Source: Siphonodentalium dalli (lineage: Eukaryota > Mollusca > Scaphopoda > Gadilida > Siphonodentaliidae). From it: a DNA stretch of 64,000 nucleotides. Every line of letters starts with the position of its first letter. The stretch's first letter is position 1. The stretch covers positions 110,718,004-110,782,003 of the forward strand of contig CP136064.1 of NCBI GenBank assembly GCA_032622095.1, in the 5' to 3' direction. Made by a program: the position numbers and the translations under genes. This document shows, piece after piece, positions 20,597 to 31,283 of the stretch. Under the pieces are notes generated by a model. That model ran no database searches, was not told where the DNA came from, and was given only the letters and a program-made list of their open reading frames with translations.

Positions 20597-21290
20597 CTAA
20601 GTTTGGCTTCTATGCCATCAATCAATTACAACCATCACATTCAAATCGGCCTGCAACTGTCATGTGATATGAAATGGTCGTCACATATCAATAACATCAC
20701 CAGGAAAGCAAATTCCACACGGATTCCTGCACAGAAATATCTGGTTCACGCCAGAGGACTGCAAGAACAGCTTACTTGTCCTTACTTAAGATCGATATTA
20801 GAGTATGGTGCAATAATATTGGACCCTCCCAGAAAAACCAAATCGAAAGAGTATAAGGCTGTCCGTCCGATTTATCAAAAGCGACTATAAATCGACCAAA
20901 CCAGAGTGTCACCGCAATGTTCGAAGACCTCATTCTACCAACACTGAGCTCTAGAAGGAGGCAGCAGCGACGATCATTCCTCTACAAGGTGGCTGAGGAC
21001 CTGGTACCCCGCCATTCCCCACAGCGACTTCCTAACACGAGTCAAACCAAAGCGGAAAATAATAACAAAACCTGAAAACAATACAAGGATTTTGTAGTAA
21101 ATAACATAATTTACAAAAGAGTGACAAAAAATTCTAAATGTTTCAGCGTACCAACAATAAATTGTGACCAGTTTGAACATTCATTCTTTTATGGTCAGTG
21201 ATTGACTGGAACCATCTGGACTGTTGGTGCAAAATCACTGGATGACTTTGTCTTGGCAATTAAACTGCCAGAGACAAAGAAAGTAGCACA
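20597..21290 (+). pseudogene. LINE reverse transcriptase C-terminal fragment
   Basis: One frame reads HIQIGLQLSCDMKWSSHIN and NNITRKANST, then LRSILEYGAIILDPP: the '(L)G..LS.DLKW..HIN...KKA....', '..SVLEYG..VWDP' block found after the thumb of many non-LTR reverse transcriptases. It continues across a stop and frame change through FEDLILPTLSSRRRQQ and the FEHSFF / VIDWNHL block near 21173-21220. It is truncated at both ends, with stops; a relic from a different LINE copy than the one at 1.5-12 kb. Confidence 0.8.
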
Positions 21291-21589
21291 AAAGTAATGG
21301 TGCCCAACCACCGTCCTATAATACCAGTATTGGCTACTTGGATAGACACCTACAGATACAGAACAAAGTCTATCATACACTGATTGAGCTACATTTTAAA
21401 TGTGATTTACATGTACAAGCCTCTGTTGATTTTGGACACTAGCATGAAAAAGTGCGATAGTAATTGACTTTCATTAGTTGGATACCACTATCAATGCCTC
21501 ACCTTTCAAAATCAAATAATTGCTTATCAGCGCCCATCTGGAAAAATCTCCCACCTCTGATATTATTATGTTTACCCATACCATGTACA

Positions 21590-22080
21590 TGTATGGTAAA
21601 CATAGTGCCGATGTCCGGATTCACCACTCGTCGTGCGTCCATCTGTCCGTCCGTCTGTCCGTCAGTAGACACTTCACGTGTAATGCGATAACTCAAACAT
21701 TTTCTATCCAATCAGAATCAAATTTTTTATATGGGTTTCTCAGCCCAAAATACAGATCGAGTTCGAATTTGGGTTTGATCCGAGTTTTTGTTACAGAGTT
21801 ATAGCCCTTTTTCGACTTAGAATTCACGCATTCTGCCATAACTAAAACATTTTTTATCTGATTGGAACCAAATTTGGTATGTGAGTTTCACAGCCCAAAA
21901 TACAGATCGAGTTCGAATATGGGTTTGATCCGATTTATTTTAAAGGAGTTATGACCCTTTTTTCGAAAATAAAATTAAAAAAAAACAATCAAATGCTATA
22001 ACCAAAGTATTTTTGTCCGATTGTGTTCATATTTGATATGTAGGTTTATGATGACACACCCCTCACCTGCATAGTTTTTG
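21590..22080 (+). repeat. Dispersed repeat with 'CAGATCGAGTTCGAATTTGG' units
   Basis: It starts with TTTACCCATACCATGTACATG and a GTCCGTC microsatellite. Then two units of about 130 bp carry ATCAAATTT, CAGCCCAAAATACAGATCGA and GGGTTTGATCCGA. Related units lie at 9330-9500, 37560-37680, 45140-45320 and, reversed, 59580-60340. Confidence 0.7.
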
Positions 22081-24529
22081 GTATTGATTGGTTGACACAC
22101 ATGCTATCCAATGCAATGTGTGGTTCACACACATGCTATCCAATGCAATAAGTTGAACATCTTTGCTGCTGTGAATTTGAAGAGAACATATAACACAGAT
22201 CAGGTGTTTTATTGAAATGAGTTATTTATTGCTATGGACATTAGATACTACAAGTGGTGACTGGCAGGGTTTGTTTATCATATGTCAAACAACTGTGATT
22301 GATGACTCTCTGGTCCAGTTTTGTTTTCTGTTTGGGTAAGATTAACCCCATACTATCCGATTTGATAACTCAAATATTTCCATTGATTTTGTTTAGGCCT
22401 AAACAAAAATTAACCGTGTTTCTGCTAACCCGACCGACCCATGTTCAAAACCCCGACCCTAATTTTTCCGGAATGTATTTTTTCCTGGATCACGGTAATT
22501 TCTTTGCATTGGCCTGTCCACATACATGTATGCAAAATTATCTTCCATTTTCTATTACTTGCAGTCATTAATTTAATTCAATGAGTCATTAGCCTAATTA
22601 ACTGTGAAAATCATGTTCACAAAACCCGTCAAACCGGAGTTAGTTGGAAACAAACTTCCAAAAATGCGAATTTACATCGCTGAACGGACTACTACCTCGA
22701 AAATAGGGAACATTAAACAAAAATAAAACGAAGTCTTTTGGTCCATGTTTGAACCTATATTTACGTTTATTAACTTTGATGTGTGAAGGGTGTTGGTTAA
22801 AAGAACTCAAATGAGTTTGGACATATATGACAAGTGATTGTTTGTAATTTTGTTCTGTTTAGTTCAAATAAATATTGTTTAAACTAAGTGATTGTTTCAC
22901 AGAATTTCTCGGCATAAAATCGATAAATTTGAGTGATAGGCAGGCTGCATTTTTGGCAGGTCTAAATACTCACTGATATCAAGATCATACATACATATCT
23001 TAAAACTATTAATTTGAATATAATAATTACTACTGCTACTACAGTACTACTATACTAGAGTATAGAATATCACATAGCAGCCTTTGTGCCAAGTTCGTGG
23101 CTCATAATATTTAAGGCAGTTGTTTGAAGATCACCATGCACCTCTTGTGTCTGCGAACTCCAGTGGCAAGGTAATTTCTAAGTCTGATTTTAGGACTTTT
23201 TAATAGCTATACATGTATCTGCTATTTTGTAATACTCAGACACCTGGGAGCCAAATTCCTGTCAAATTTAATATACATGTATAACTAATCACCTTATTGA
23301 GCTGGATTCAGTTCTTTCCCACATAATACATAGACAGGCTCCACATAGGAGAATACATTTAAGCATTAAAGATCTAGACATATTGCTTGTTTAAAAAAAA
23401 AATCCCTATATACCTGTCTACCTGGAATTTTTCGGCTCCACGATAGGAAACAAGCAAGTTTTGTTTTGGCCTTAGCTACAATATAGCTATTCATGTCATG
23501 ATTGATGTGTACTGTCAATAAAGTGGCATTTTTACAGCATTGTGATCAATACTGAGTTCACCCAATTTGCATGCCACAGACAGTCGCTGGAATTTTAAAG
23601 ATTGAGAAACTCAAGTTTTTAAATAATTTTGATACTATTAATTTTAATTTAGACAATATTACAAACGGTATTTAATTTAACTGGGTGTGGTCCATTAATC
23701 TGGAAACGATCAGGGCTATATAGCAATCACAGAATAAAATAAAATATAAATTATAAACACAGCTTTCACAGAGACCAGTCTAGTTTAAAACTTTACAACA
23801 AATTTCGATGTATTGTTGTGTGGAATTTGGTGGGGCAATTAAATTGTCATTCAGGAAAATGTATTAGTTTGTGACTCCCATTTGTGTGAAGTGTCAAAAA
23901 AATGGGTTGCAGCCAGTTGTTGCCAGGAAATATACAAATTTAATACATATATGTACCGTATATTATTCCTTCAACAGTTCTTGGTAAACCTACAAATTGT
24001 AAATTCAGGCCCATTTGTAACACGGGCCTTTTTGTAAATCGTCTTACACATATATTTTTTAATACTGAATACAATTAATGGGGAGTATAATCTATCAATT
24101 TTGTATATCTAATTATCTATCCACTCTCAATGTGTGTCAATATGTTCCTTCCCTCTATTTTGGAATAAAATTTAAGACTGTATATGACCACTCGGTTGTC
24201 AAAATATCATACATACAGCTTGGAGCACCTCCGAGCGGGGTTCATAGGCAGTAACATTCTGGCAATTAAAACTTTCCGGGATCATAACGAAAATGGATAA
24301 AAAAAATTGTCAAGTTGCCATTGAAAACTAATGACCATGCTGGTATCTATGAAAAAAATATTTACATGTACTAGTAAGTGTATGAAACGGCATTATGTTT
24401 TACTGTAAGGGCAACTCTTTTATTCTATGAAATGTTCTCATTTTCAACCAGAGGATGTGGTAATTAACGCAGTGACTACTGAATAGAAGGCCATAAAATG
24501 TATGACCTCAGGCCCAGACTACTTCAGAG
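22081..24529. other. No gene seen; AT-rich DNA with a 40-bp duplication
   Basis: CACACATGCTATCCAATGCA occurs twice at 22096 and 22131. The rest, including 22600-24500, contains only short frames without domains or paired splice signals. An upstream exon of the TLC gene could be here but I could not find one. Confidence 0.4.
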
Positions 24530-24950
24530 AGATAATCCATGGAAAATTGATTTTATTACACTCCTATGTGCGATTTCCATTGAAAATGCTGTTAATTAAA
24601 AATGGTAATGTCACTAGTGAATGATGTCATTTCCCGTGACATCATTGACGTTACGTCGCCTACTGCTCAAGACTGAATTTTCGATGATTAATCTTTCTCC
24701 ACATCGGGACTTTCATGCATTAATTCTGTGTGTTTTTAATCATATTTGGCAAACCAGATTGAAGCAGAAATGTAATAAAAAGAGTAATCAATTAGTTCCG
24801 AGAATTACGTTCAGTAATTCACTGGAGGCGAGAGAAGTTTGGGTAAGAAACTTGTGCACTAATGCGCACTCGTTTCTTACAGACGTCTCTCGCCTCTCGT
24901 GAATTATTTAATGTAATTCTCGGAACCAATTGATTACTCTCTATGTATCA
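24530..24950. mobile_element. Foldback-containing repeat, copy 1
   Basis: It shares with 41966-42335 the run ATTGAAAA.GCTGTTAATTAA, CCGTGA..TCAT.GACGTTACG and TCTTTCTCCACATC. Its right half is an imperfect palindrome: GAGTAATCAATTAGTTCCGA and GGCGAGAGA on the left arm, with TCTCTCGCCTCTCGTGAATT and CGGAACCAATTGATTACTC on the right. Confidence 0.75.
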
Positions 24951-25700
24951 AAACTGTTCACACCTCGTAAAAACTGTAACATTGTTCTGATCACATGTAT
25001 AATAAAGATATCCAATGATATATATCCAACCAGTTCCAAACAGCAGAAATTGTTCAAGAAGATATCAGTGAAAAAGCATCATATTTTCCACTTCTGACAG
25101 CAATTTTGGTAGCCATTTGAATATATGAGATTTATTCATACCTACAAATAAGGAGTACGTTACTCAATTATCAATACAATGACATATCACACGACTTAAT
25201 ACCTCATAAAATTCCTGGGTAATTGCGAATTAAAATTTACAAGGTCAGATATTCAGTTTGGTGGCCATCTTGGATTCAATGACCGATAACTCTAGAAAGT
25301 CCCCAATAGCCAGATGGCAAACAACTGGCAAATTGAAGGACTGATATAGTTCTACGGAAATATCATAACCACCAAAAATCTGCATATGGGGAGGGGGTCT
25401 ACATGCAGTTCAAGCTCTATAATGGCTCAGCATAGATTTGAAGTACAGTACCCACTCTCAGATTGGCCAATATTTCTGGCAATTGTGTATTGCTACCTCA
25501 ATAGTAAAACACAGAGACAGCCGCTTTCCTATGATCTGTTACAGTTTGTGGAAATAGGTTCCATCCATTAGGCCATCCGTCCATCCATCCAAACTTTGAA
25601 GCTCTAATAAATTTTAGTCAACAATCGTTAGATTTGAATTATCTTACCGTAGGTATACTGATGAACATTCATGGATAACAGATATTTACTAGTACATTTA
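24951..25700. other. No gene seen
   Basis: AT-rich DNA with short frames only. CCATCCGTCCATCCATCC microsatellite at about 25575. Nothing else recognised. Confidence 0.4.
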
Positions 25701-25834
25701 GGAGATAAACATACCCTGTTGAGTTGTACATTCTGGGATTCGAGCATGAAAACAGTTTGCTTGCCGGCGAGTTCACAAACTGTTTTCATGCTCGAATCCC
25801 AGAATGTACAACGAAACAGGGTATGTTTATCTCC
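25701..25834. repeat. Long palindrome, about 60-bp arms
   Basis: GGAGATAAACATACCCTGTT, GTACATTCTGGGATTCGAGC and ATGAAAACAGTTTG are followed after a 10-bp loop by the near-perfect inverse. It would form a strong cruciform or hairpin. Probably a foldback MITE. Confidence 0.85.
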
Positions 25835-26013
25835 ATTGTAATTCAATCTAGCAAGGAATTTGCAAAAAAACTGTATAAAAAGTATCATTTAGTCATTTTC
25901 ATGACACGAATCGAGACTTTTATTTCGCCGTTGTCACCGCGCACAAATCATTGGGTTTGTTCATTGCGTTACTCGGAACTCTGTTCCGTAACCATTTCCT
26001 GTGGGGCGGTTTG

Positions 26014-26208
26014 GCTCGTTTCTCTACTCCGTTCTGCGCCGATGAAATTGTAGCGTGCCACATTCAGATTTGATGCACGCTGAAGCGGCCGATGAACGGT
26101 ATCTATAGACAACTACGCGCGGGTGTGCTCGTTTCGCTACTCGTTCTGTGCCGATGAAATTTGACCGTGCTACATTCAGATTTGATGCACGCTGAAGCGG
26201 CCGATGTC
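26014..26208. repeat. Tandem duplication, about 113-bp period
   Basis: GCTCGTTTC.CTACTC, GCCGATGAAATT and CATTCAGATTTGATGCACGC TGAAGCGG occur twice, at 26014 and 26127. The copy is fairly GC-rich. No coding sense seen. Confidence 0.7.
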
Positions 26209-26339
26209 GGTGAATCGAAAACGAAAGTTAGCGGCTCTCGGCCAATCAGAATGCTTGTTTTTAGTGACAAATACTCAATTGAATTACAATCATATACAAG
26301 TTGAGTTTTGGGACTTAGTATGAAAATGGATTTTACTCA

Positions 26340-26640
26340 TGACTGAATCCTTCAGAGCACCCTTCAGGCCACATCCCTCATCTGATCATCACCAAACTTC
26401 GTATGGATATTCAGGGTGGCCTCAAAATAGGAGCCATCAGCACACCCTGCAGCCCACATTTATTGGCCAAATGTTTTGATAATTTACTTGTATGTTTAGG
26501 ATCACCTCTAGATGGGAGCTATCAAATTTGAACAATTTTCATGTGGGGTCCAAAACATTCGTTTCACAAAACTAAAGGCGATTATTGTGACACCTGAATA
26601 CGCTAATGTTATGGTTAGTAGTGCGCAGTGAGACATGCGC
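26340..26640 (+). repeat. Dispersed 'CTCATCTGATCATCACCAAA' repeat fragment
   Basis: TTCAGGCCACATCCCTCATC and ATCACCAAACTTCGTATGGA match the family at 34975-35100 and, reversed, 55650-56230 and 58730-59220. Confidence 0.6.
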
Positions 26641-26783
26641 TCACCTGAGTCATTATCTGGGACGAGCCTCGTGTGTTGGAATCACCAACAGGAAGTACAG
26701 TCCGCGAATAATGTCCGTCAGCGAGCCAATGTGTTTATCACACGCGAATGCCCGGAATTCACGGAAATAACAGTGGTGGGATA

Positions 26784-26950
26784 CAAGCCTTGAAATAGTG
26801 TGTCTGTCATTTGCAGAATGAAGTGTAAGCAGAATGAGGTCCCCAGAGTGTGAATTTGGTGATGCTAGCCCACTATGCGGGGTAGCATCACTAAATTCAC
26901 CATCTGGGGACCTCATTCTGCAAATGACAGACACACTATTTCAAGGCTTG
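26784..26950. mobile_element. Foldback element of the 'GAGGTCCCCAG' family, 11-bp repeats flanking
   Basis: Inverted ends CAAGCCTTGAAATAGTGTGT / ACACACTATTTCAAGGCTTG, flanked on both sides by GTGGTGGGATA (26773-26783 and 26951-26961). Two hairpin arms with GAATGAGGTCCCCAGAG / CTGGGGACCTCATTC lie inside. This copy defines the family's ends. An 11-bp target duplication is unusually long. Confidence 0.8.
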
Positions 26951-27132
26951 GTGGTGGGATACTGTGTGCTCTTGTTTTATTTTATAGTGCGGATCGTCAT
27001 TTTTGTTTTACCGAGTAAACTTCCCTGGGATCACCTTTGCACTTAACTCATGTCTGATTATAATCTATTTCTTTTATATATATTTCAACATTATCATTTA
27101 TTAATTATTCTTTAATTTTGTACTCGTTGTAG

Positions 27133-27215
27133 CTTATACTATAATCCAGTTGACATTGAAGAATTGATATCGTTCGGGAACTATTTTATGTACTCTATGC
27201 TGGGCTTCACATGCG
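27133..27215 (+). CDS. TLC-domain protein, internal exon (TLCD1/2-like)
   Basis: The 83-bp exon lies between a TTGTAG acceptor and a GTGAGT donor. It enters with the last base of a codon and leaves with one base of the next, so phases match the following exon. It reads LYYNPVDIEELISFGNYFMY and then SMLGFTC, a membrane helix that aligns with the second helix region of TLC (TRAM-LAG1-CLN8) proteins. TLCD1 and TLCD2 are plasma-membrane proteins reported to limit unsaturated phospholipids; which TLC subfamily this is remains unsure. The N-terminal exon(s), about 50 residues, were not found upstream. Confidence 0.85.
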
Positions 27216-27340
27216 GTGAGTTAACTTATTAGTAGGTAAATGCTGAAATAATCGACTAGAGTCGACTTTGACACAAGTTTGGGGTAAAATTGGTTACTAA
27301 ATTTCATTTTGAATAATCGCTCGTTTTCCATATATAGAGG

Positions 27341-27484
27341 ATCTCAAACGAGTTACTATTTTATACGGAATTTATCAACCGAGTTCACTAAATTCGATTT
27401 GAGCCGAGGTTTACCGAGGCTCAAATAGAATTTAGTGGACGAGGTTGATAAATTACGTATAAAATAGAACGAGTTTGAGATACT
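27341..27484. repeat. Foldback palindrome in the TLC intron
   Basis: ATCTCAAACGAGTT, TTTTATACGGAATTTATCAA and TTCACTAAATTCGATTTGAG, then the near-perfect inverse after a 12-bp spacer: two arms of about 66 bp. Likely a MITE. Confidence 0.8.
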
Positions 27485-27966
27485 TTTTATCACATGATCA
27501 TATAATCGCTAAAATTTTATCGAAAAGAACAATAATTAACAGCCAGCGAACTTTGTCACAAAGAGCAGCGTGACGTCATTGCACGCGACGATATTACACG
27601 TGTCTATTACGCTCGAATATTACATTGGAAAATAGTGCTAATTATGTGATAAAAAGATATCAATACATATGTTCATATTCATGCTGCATGCTTTATACAA
27701 TTAGCAGCATACATGTATATATTTGCAAACAATATATCATTGACTATAGCCAAAATTTGTCATATAAGCCAACAACTAGCTATGATTATTCCATTGATAA
27801 AATCATGTCAATGGCCCAACTGCTTTTTATAAAGGAATTAGTCATCACATGTAATGCCTGCGACTCTATGACACCTCAGAGTAGACGTTGATAATGTCGC
27901 AAAATTCTAAAGGATTGAGACTGTTAACCTTTTCTTTTACTAAATTCTCATTGATGAATACATGTA

Positions 27967-28101
27967 CAGTAATGCCCTAAATAATCGACTCCTTAACCAC
28001 AGCAGAATTATGGGTAACTTTTCAGGATTTAGTCGGAAATATGGCTTGTTGCCATTCATCGGAAAGCTCTCAGTAGGAGTCGATTATTTAGGGCATTACT
28101 G
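27967..28101. mobile_element. Tc1/mariner-type MITE, short form (TA TSD)
   Basis: Ends CAGTAATGCCCTAAATAATC / inverted, with TA on both sides. It has one full arm (TTAACCACAGCAGAATTATG, TTTAGTCGGAAATATGGC) but has lost most of the opposite arm, unlike the copies at 41505, 45919 and 48156. Confidence 0.85.
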
Positions 28102-28109
28102 TAGTTCCC

Positions 28110-28325
28110 TTATGAAATGTTCATTAGTTTTGTTGAACTTGTTAGCTAAACATTTCCAACCAATGCATAGGAATCTTTCCGTCTTTCTGCGGTTGTATTA
28201 TCTTTTTGTTTTTCTGTCGTCTGCTAATATATCCTGGACAACCCTCCAGATAAACATTAGACCATTCCAATGCATAATTTTATAACTGATGGGAGAATCC
28301 ATTCAGTATAGAAAGGATTAAATGT
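28110..28325 (+). repeat. Dispersed repeat, 'GTTGAACTTGTTA..TAACATTTCC' family
   Basis: TTGTTGAACTTGTTAGCTAA, CTGTCGTCTGCTAAT, CCCTCCAGAT and ATTCAGTATAGAAAGGATTA recur in the same order at 43450-43625, 44050-44210 and 56785-56960. Confidence 0.65.
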
Positions 28326-28422
28326 AAGTACAAGCCACAAGTGAACGCAGGTTCAAAACACAGCACCTAAGTTGATCAGTGTTTGATATTTCCTTGAAAA
28401 TGTTGTCTTCTTTCTATTGCAG

Positions 28423-28505
28423 GATATTTTGTATACGACACCATTGATCTCTGTATTAGTGGGAACGCTATAAAATTGTGGGAGGTGACAACTCATCATG
28501 TCATA
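28423..28505 (+). CDS. TLC-domain protein, internal exon (conserved HH block)
   Basis: The 83-bp exon lies between TTGCAG and GTAAGT. Together with the base carried from the previous exon it reads GYFVYDTIDLCISG and then KLWEVTTHHVI, ending in phase 0. GYF.(Y/H)DT.D... and the WE...HH pair are the hallmark of the TLC domain; the histidines are thought to be catalytic or lipid-contacting in relatives such as ceramide synthases. An intron of 1207 bp precedes it. Confidence 0.93.
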
Positions 28506-28524
28506 GTAAGTAACGTTCACTAGT

Positions 28525-30743
28525 TAGCTCAACTTTACTTTGTAAAGTTTGAGCTATTGCCATGGCTTTGTCGTCCGTGTGTCTGTGTGTGCGTGTGTAC
28601 GTAAGGCGTCAACAATGCAGGCTTCAGGTCGTACCTTTGGTCGGATCATTATGAAATTTGTCATAGCTGTTGACATCAACATTTAGACCAGAATGATTAA
28701 TTTTGGGGTCATTCGGAAAATAAACATGGCCGCCAGTGGCCATCTTGGATTTCAAAATTCAATCCATTAGCACGGGCTACAGGACATACTGTTTGTCTGA
28801 TCATCATGAAATTTTGGGATCATTCGGCCTAAAAACATGGCCACCAGCAGCCATCTTGGATTTTACTCTTTGTATGACTAAATTCTTTAGCACGGGCTAC
28901 AGGTCGTACTTTTAGTCTTATCATCATAAAATTTGTCATGAATGTTAATAATGACATGTAGATGGGAACGAGTCATTTTGGGGTCATTCGGCCAAAAAAC
29001 ATGGCCGCCAGCAGCCATCTTGTATTTTACTCTTTGTATGACTAAATCCTTTAGCACGGGCTACAGGTCGTACCTTTAGTCTGATCATCATAAAATTTGT
29101 CATGGCTGTTGAAATTGGAATGTACATGGGAACGAGTCATTTTGGGGTCATTCGGACAAAAAACACATGGCCGCCAGCGGCCATCTTGGATTTCAAAATT
29201 TAATCCATTAGCACGGGCCACAGGTCGTACTGTTCGTCTGATCATCATAAAATTTGTCATGGATGATAATATTGACATGTAGATGGGAACGAGTAATTTT
29301 GGGGTCATTCGGCCAAAAAACATGGTCACCAGCAGCCATCTTGGATTTTACTCTTTGTATGACTAAATTCTTTAGCACGGGCTACAGGTCGTACTTTTAG
29401 TCTTATCATCATAAAATTTGTCATGAATGTTAATAATGACATGTAGATGGGAACGAGTCATTTTGGGGTCATCCGGCCAAAAAACATGGCCGCCAGCAGC
29501 CATCTTGTATTTTACTCTTTGTATGACTAAATCCTTTTGCACGGGCTACAGGTCGTACCTTTAGTCTGATCATCATAAAATTTGTCATGGCTGTTGAAAT
29601 TGGAATGTAGATGGGAACGAGTCATTTTGGGGTCATTCGGACAAAAAACATGGCCGCCAGTGGCCATCTTGAATTTCAAAATTTAATCCATTAGCACGGG
29701 CCACAGGTCGTACTGTTCGTCTGATCATCATAAAATTTGTCATGGATGATAATATTGACATGTAGATGGGAACGAGTAATTTTGGGGTCATTCGGACAAA
29801 AAACACATGGCCGCCAGCGGCCATCTTGGATTTCAAAATTTAATCCATTAGCACGGGCCACAGGTCGTACTGTTTGTCTGATCATCATGAAATTTGTCAT
29901 GGATGATAATATTGACATGTAGATGGGAACGAGTAATTTTGGTGTCAATCGGCCCAAAAACATGGCCGCCAGCAGCCATCTTGGATTTTACTCTTTGTAT
30001 GACTAAATTCTTTAGCACGGGCTGCAGGTCGTACCTTTAGTCTGATCATCATAAAATTTGTCATGAATGTTAATAATGACATTTAGATGGGAACAAGTCA
30101 TTTTGGGGTCATTCGGCCAAAAAACATGGTCGCCAGCAGCCATTTTGGATTTTACTCTTTGTATGACTAAATCCTTTAGCAAGGGCTACAGGTCGTACAT
30201 TTAGTATGATCATCATAAAATTTGTCATGGCTGTTGAAATTGGAATGTAGATGGGAACGAGTCATTTTGGGGTCATTCGGACAAAAAACATGGCCGCCAG
30301 CAGCCATCTTGCATTTAAATATTTAATCCGTTAGCACGGGCCACAGTTCGTACTGTTCGTCTGATCATCATGAAATTTGTCATGGATGTTAATATTGACA
30401 TGTAGATGGGAACGAGTAATTTTGGGGTCATTTGGCGAAAAAACATGGCCGCCAGCAGCCATCTTGGATTTTACTCTTTGTATGACTAAATTCTTTAGCA
30501 CGGGCTACAGGTCGTACCTTTAGTCTGATCGTCATAAAATTTGTCATTGATGTTAACGATGACATGTAGATGGGAACGACTCATTTTGGGGTCATTCGGC
30601 CGAAAACATGGTCGCCAGCAGCCATCTTGGATTTAACTTTTCTCTTCATGTCTATAAACTAGTATTAGACATTCAACTTTCCACATTCCTAATCGCTCCA
30701 TTGACTGTAATACATTATATTATTCCCTTTCCAAGTTGAGCTA
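28525..30743. mobile_element. Element with short inverted ends and a 13-unit satellite core
   Basis: TAGCTCAACTT at the left and AAGTTGAGCTA at the right bound the block. Inside, from about 28600 to 30640, a unit of 156-165 bp containing GGTCATTCGG, ACATGGCCGCCAGCAGCCAT, TTAGCACGGGC and CAGGTCGTAC recurs about 13 times. Units fall into three types by the phrase after GTCATG: GCTGTTGAAATTGG (A), GATGATAATATTGACATG (B), AATGTTAATAATGACATG (C). Reading right from 28.94 kb the order is C A B C A B B C A B C. Open frames on both strands follow the unit and are not genes. Confidence 0.85.
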
Positions 30744-31283
30744 CAGTGTCATTGACACTTTCATTTTTCTTGTTAACAACCGAAAAAAATTAGAGGAGAT
30801 ATTAGGAAAGAAAATTAGTGGGGTGAAGTTAATTCCTGGGGGGGGGGGGGGGGGTGGGGGTGCAGAGGTCGACCAATATCTCCTGGACTATATATGGGTC
30901 AATATTGAAAAAAGGTGCAAAATGGTGTTACTTGGGTTGACATGAACACATGTCAGTTAGCACACTAATAACCTGGAATAATTGTATTTATTTGTGATGG
31001 TGGTATCATCGGGGGTTACTTAAAATTGTTATAAGTGAACTTATTGAGATTCCAAATTTATTCCAAGCTCAGTATTAGAGCCACATACCAGTTTTATTGA
31101 TGTTACTGGTCATACCAACCTAATTTCATGAGAAATTCTCAAGATAATTATATAGCAAATGATAGGTATTTATTATTTTTATTTATCACAAAACTCTGCT
31201 CTTTTTGAAATAAATCACAAAAACATATGACAAGACATCATATTTCAGATTTTTACTTGTTTTGCACCGTTACTGATTTCTGT

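Noticed and set aside
26950-27046. Possible first TLC exon (reads FYFIVRIVIFVLPSKLPWDH)
   Set aside because: A hydrophobic stretch followed by LPSKLP is tempting for a TLC N-terminus, but the frame meets a stop, there is no donor in phase, and the expected W(R/H)N...HS block is missing.
29051-29963. Several open frames in the satellite
   Set aside because: The same translated phrases recur with the 160-bp unit on both strands; a product of the repeat, not a gene family.
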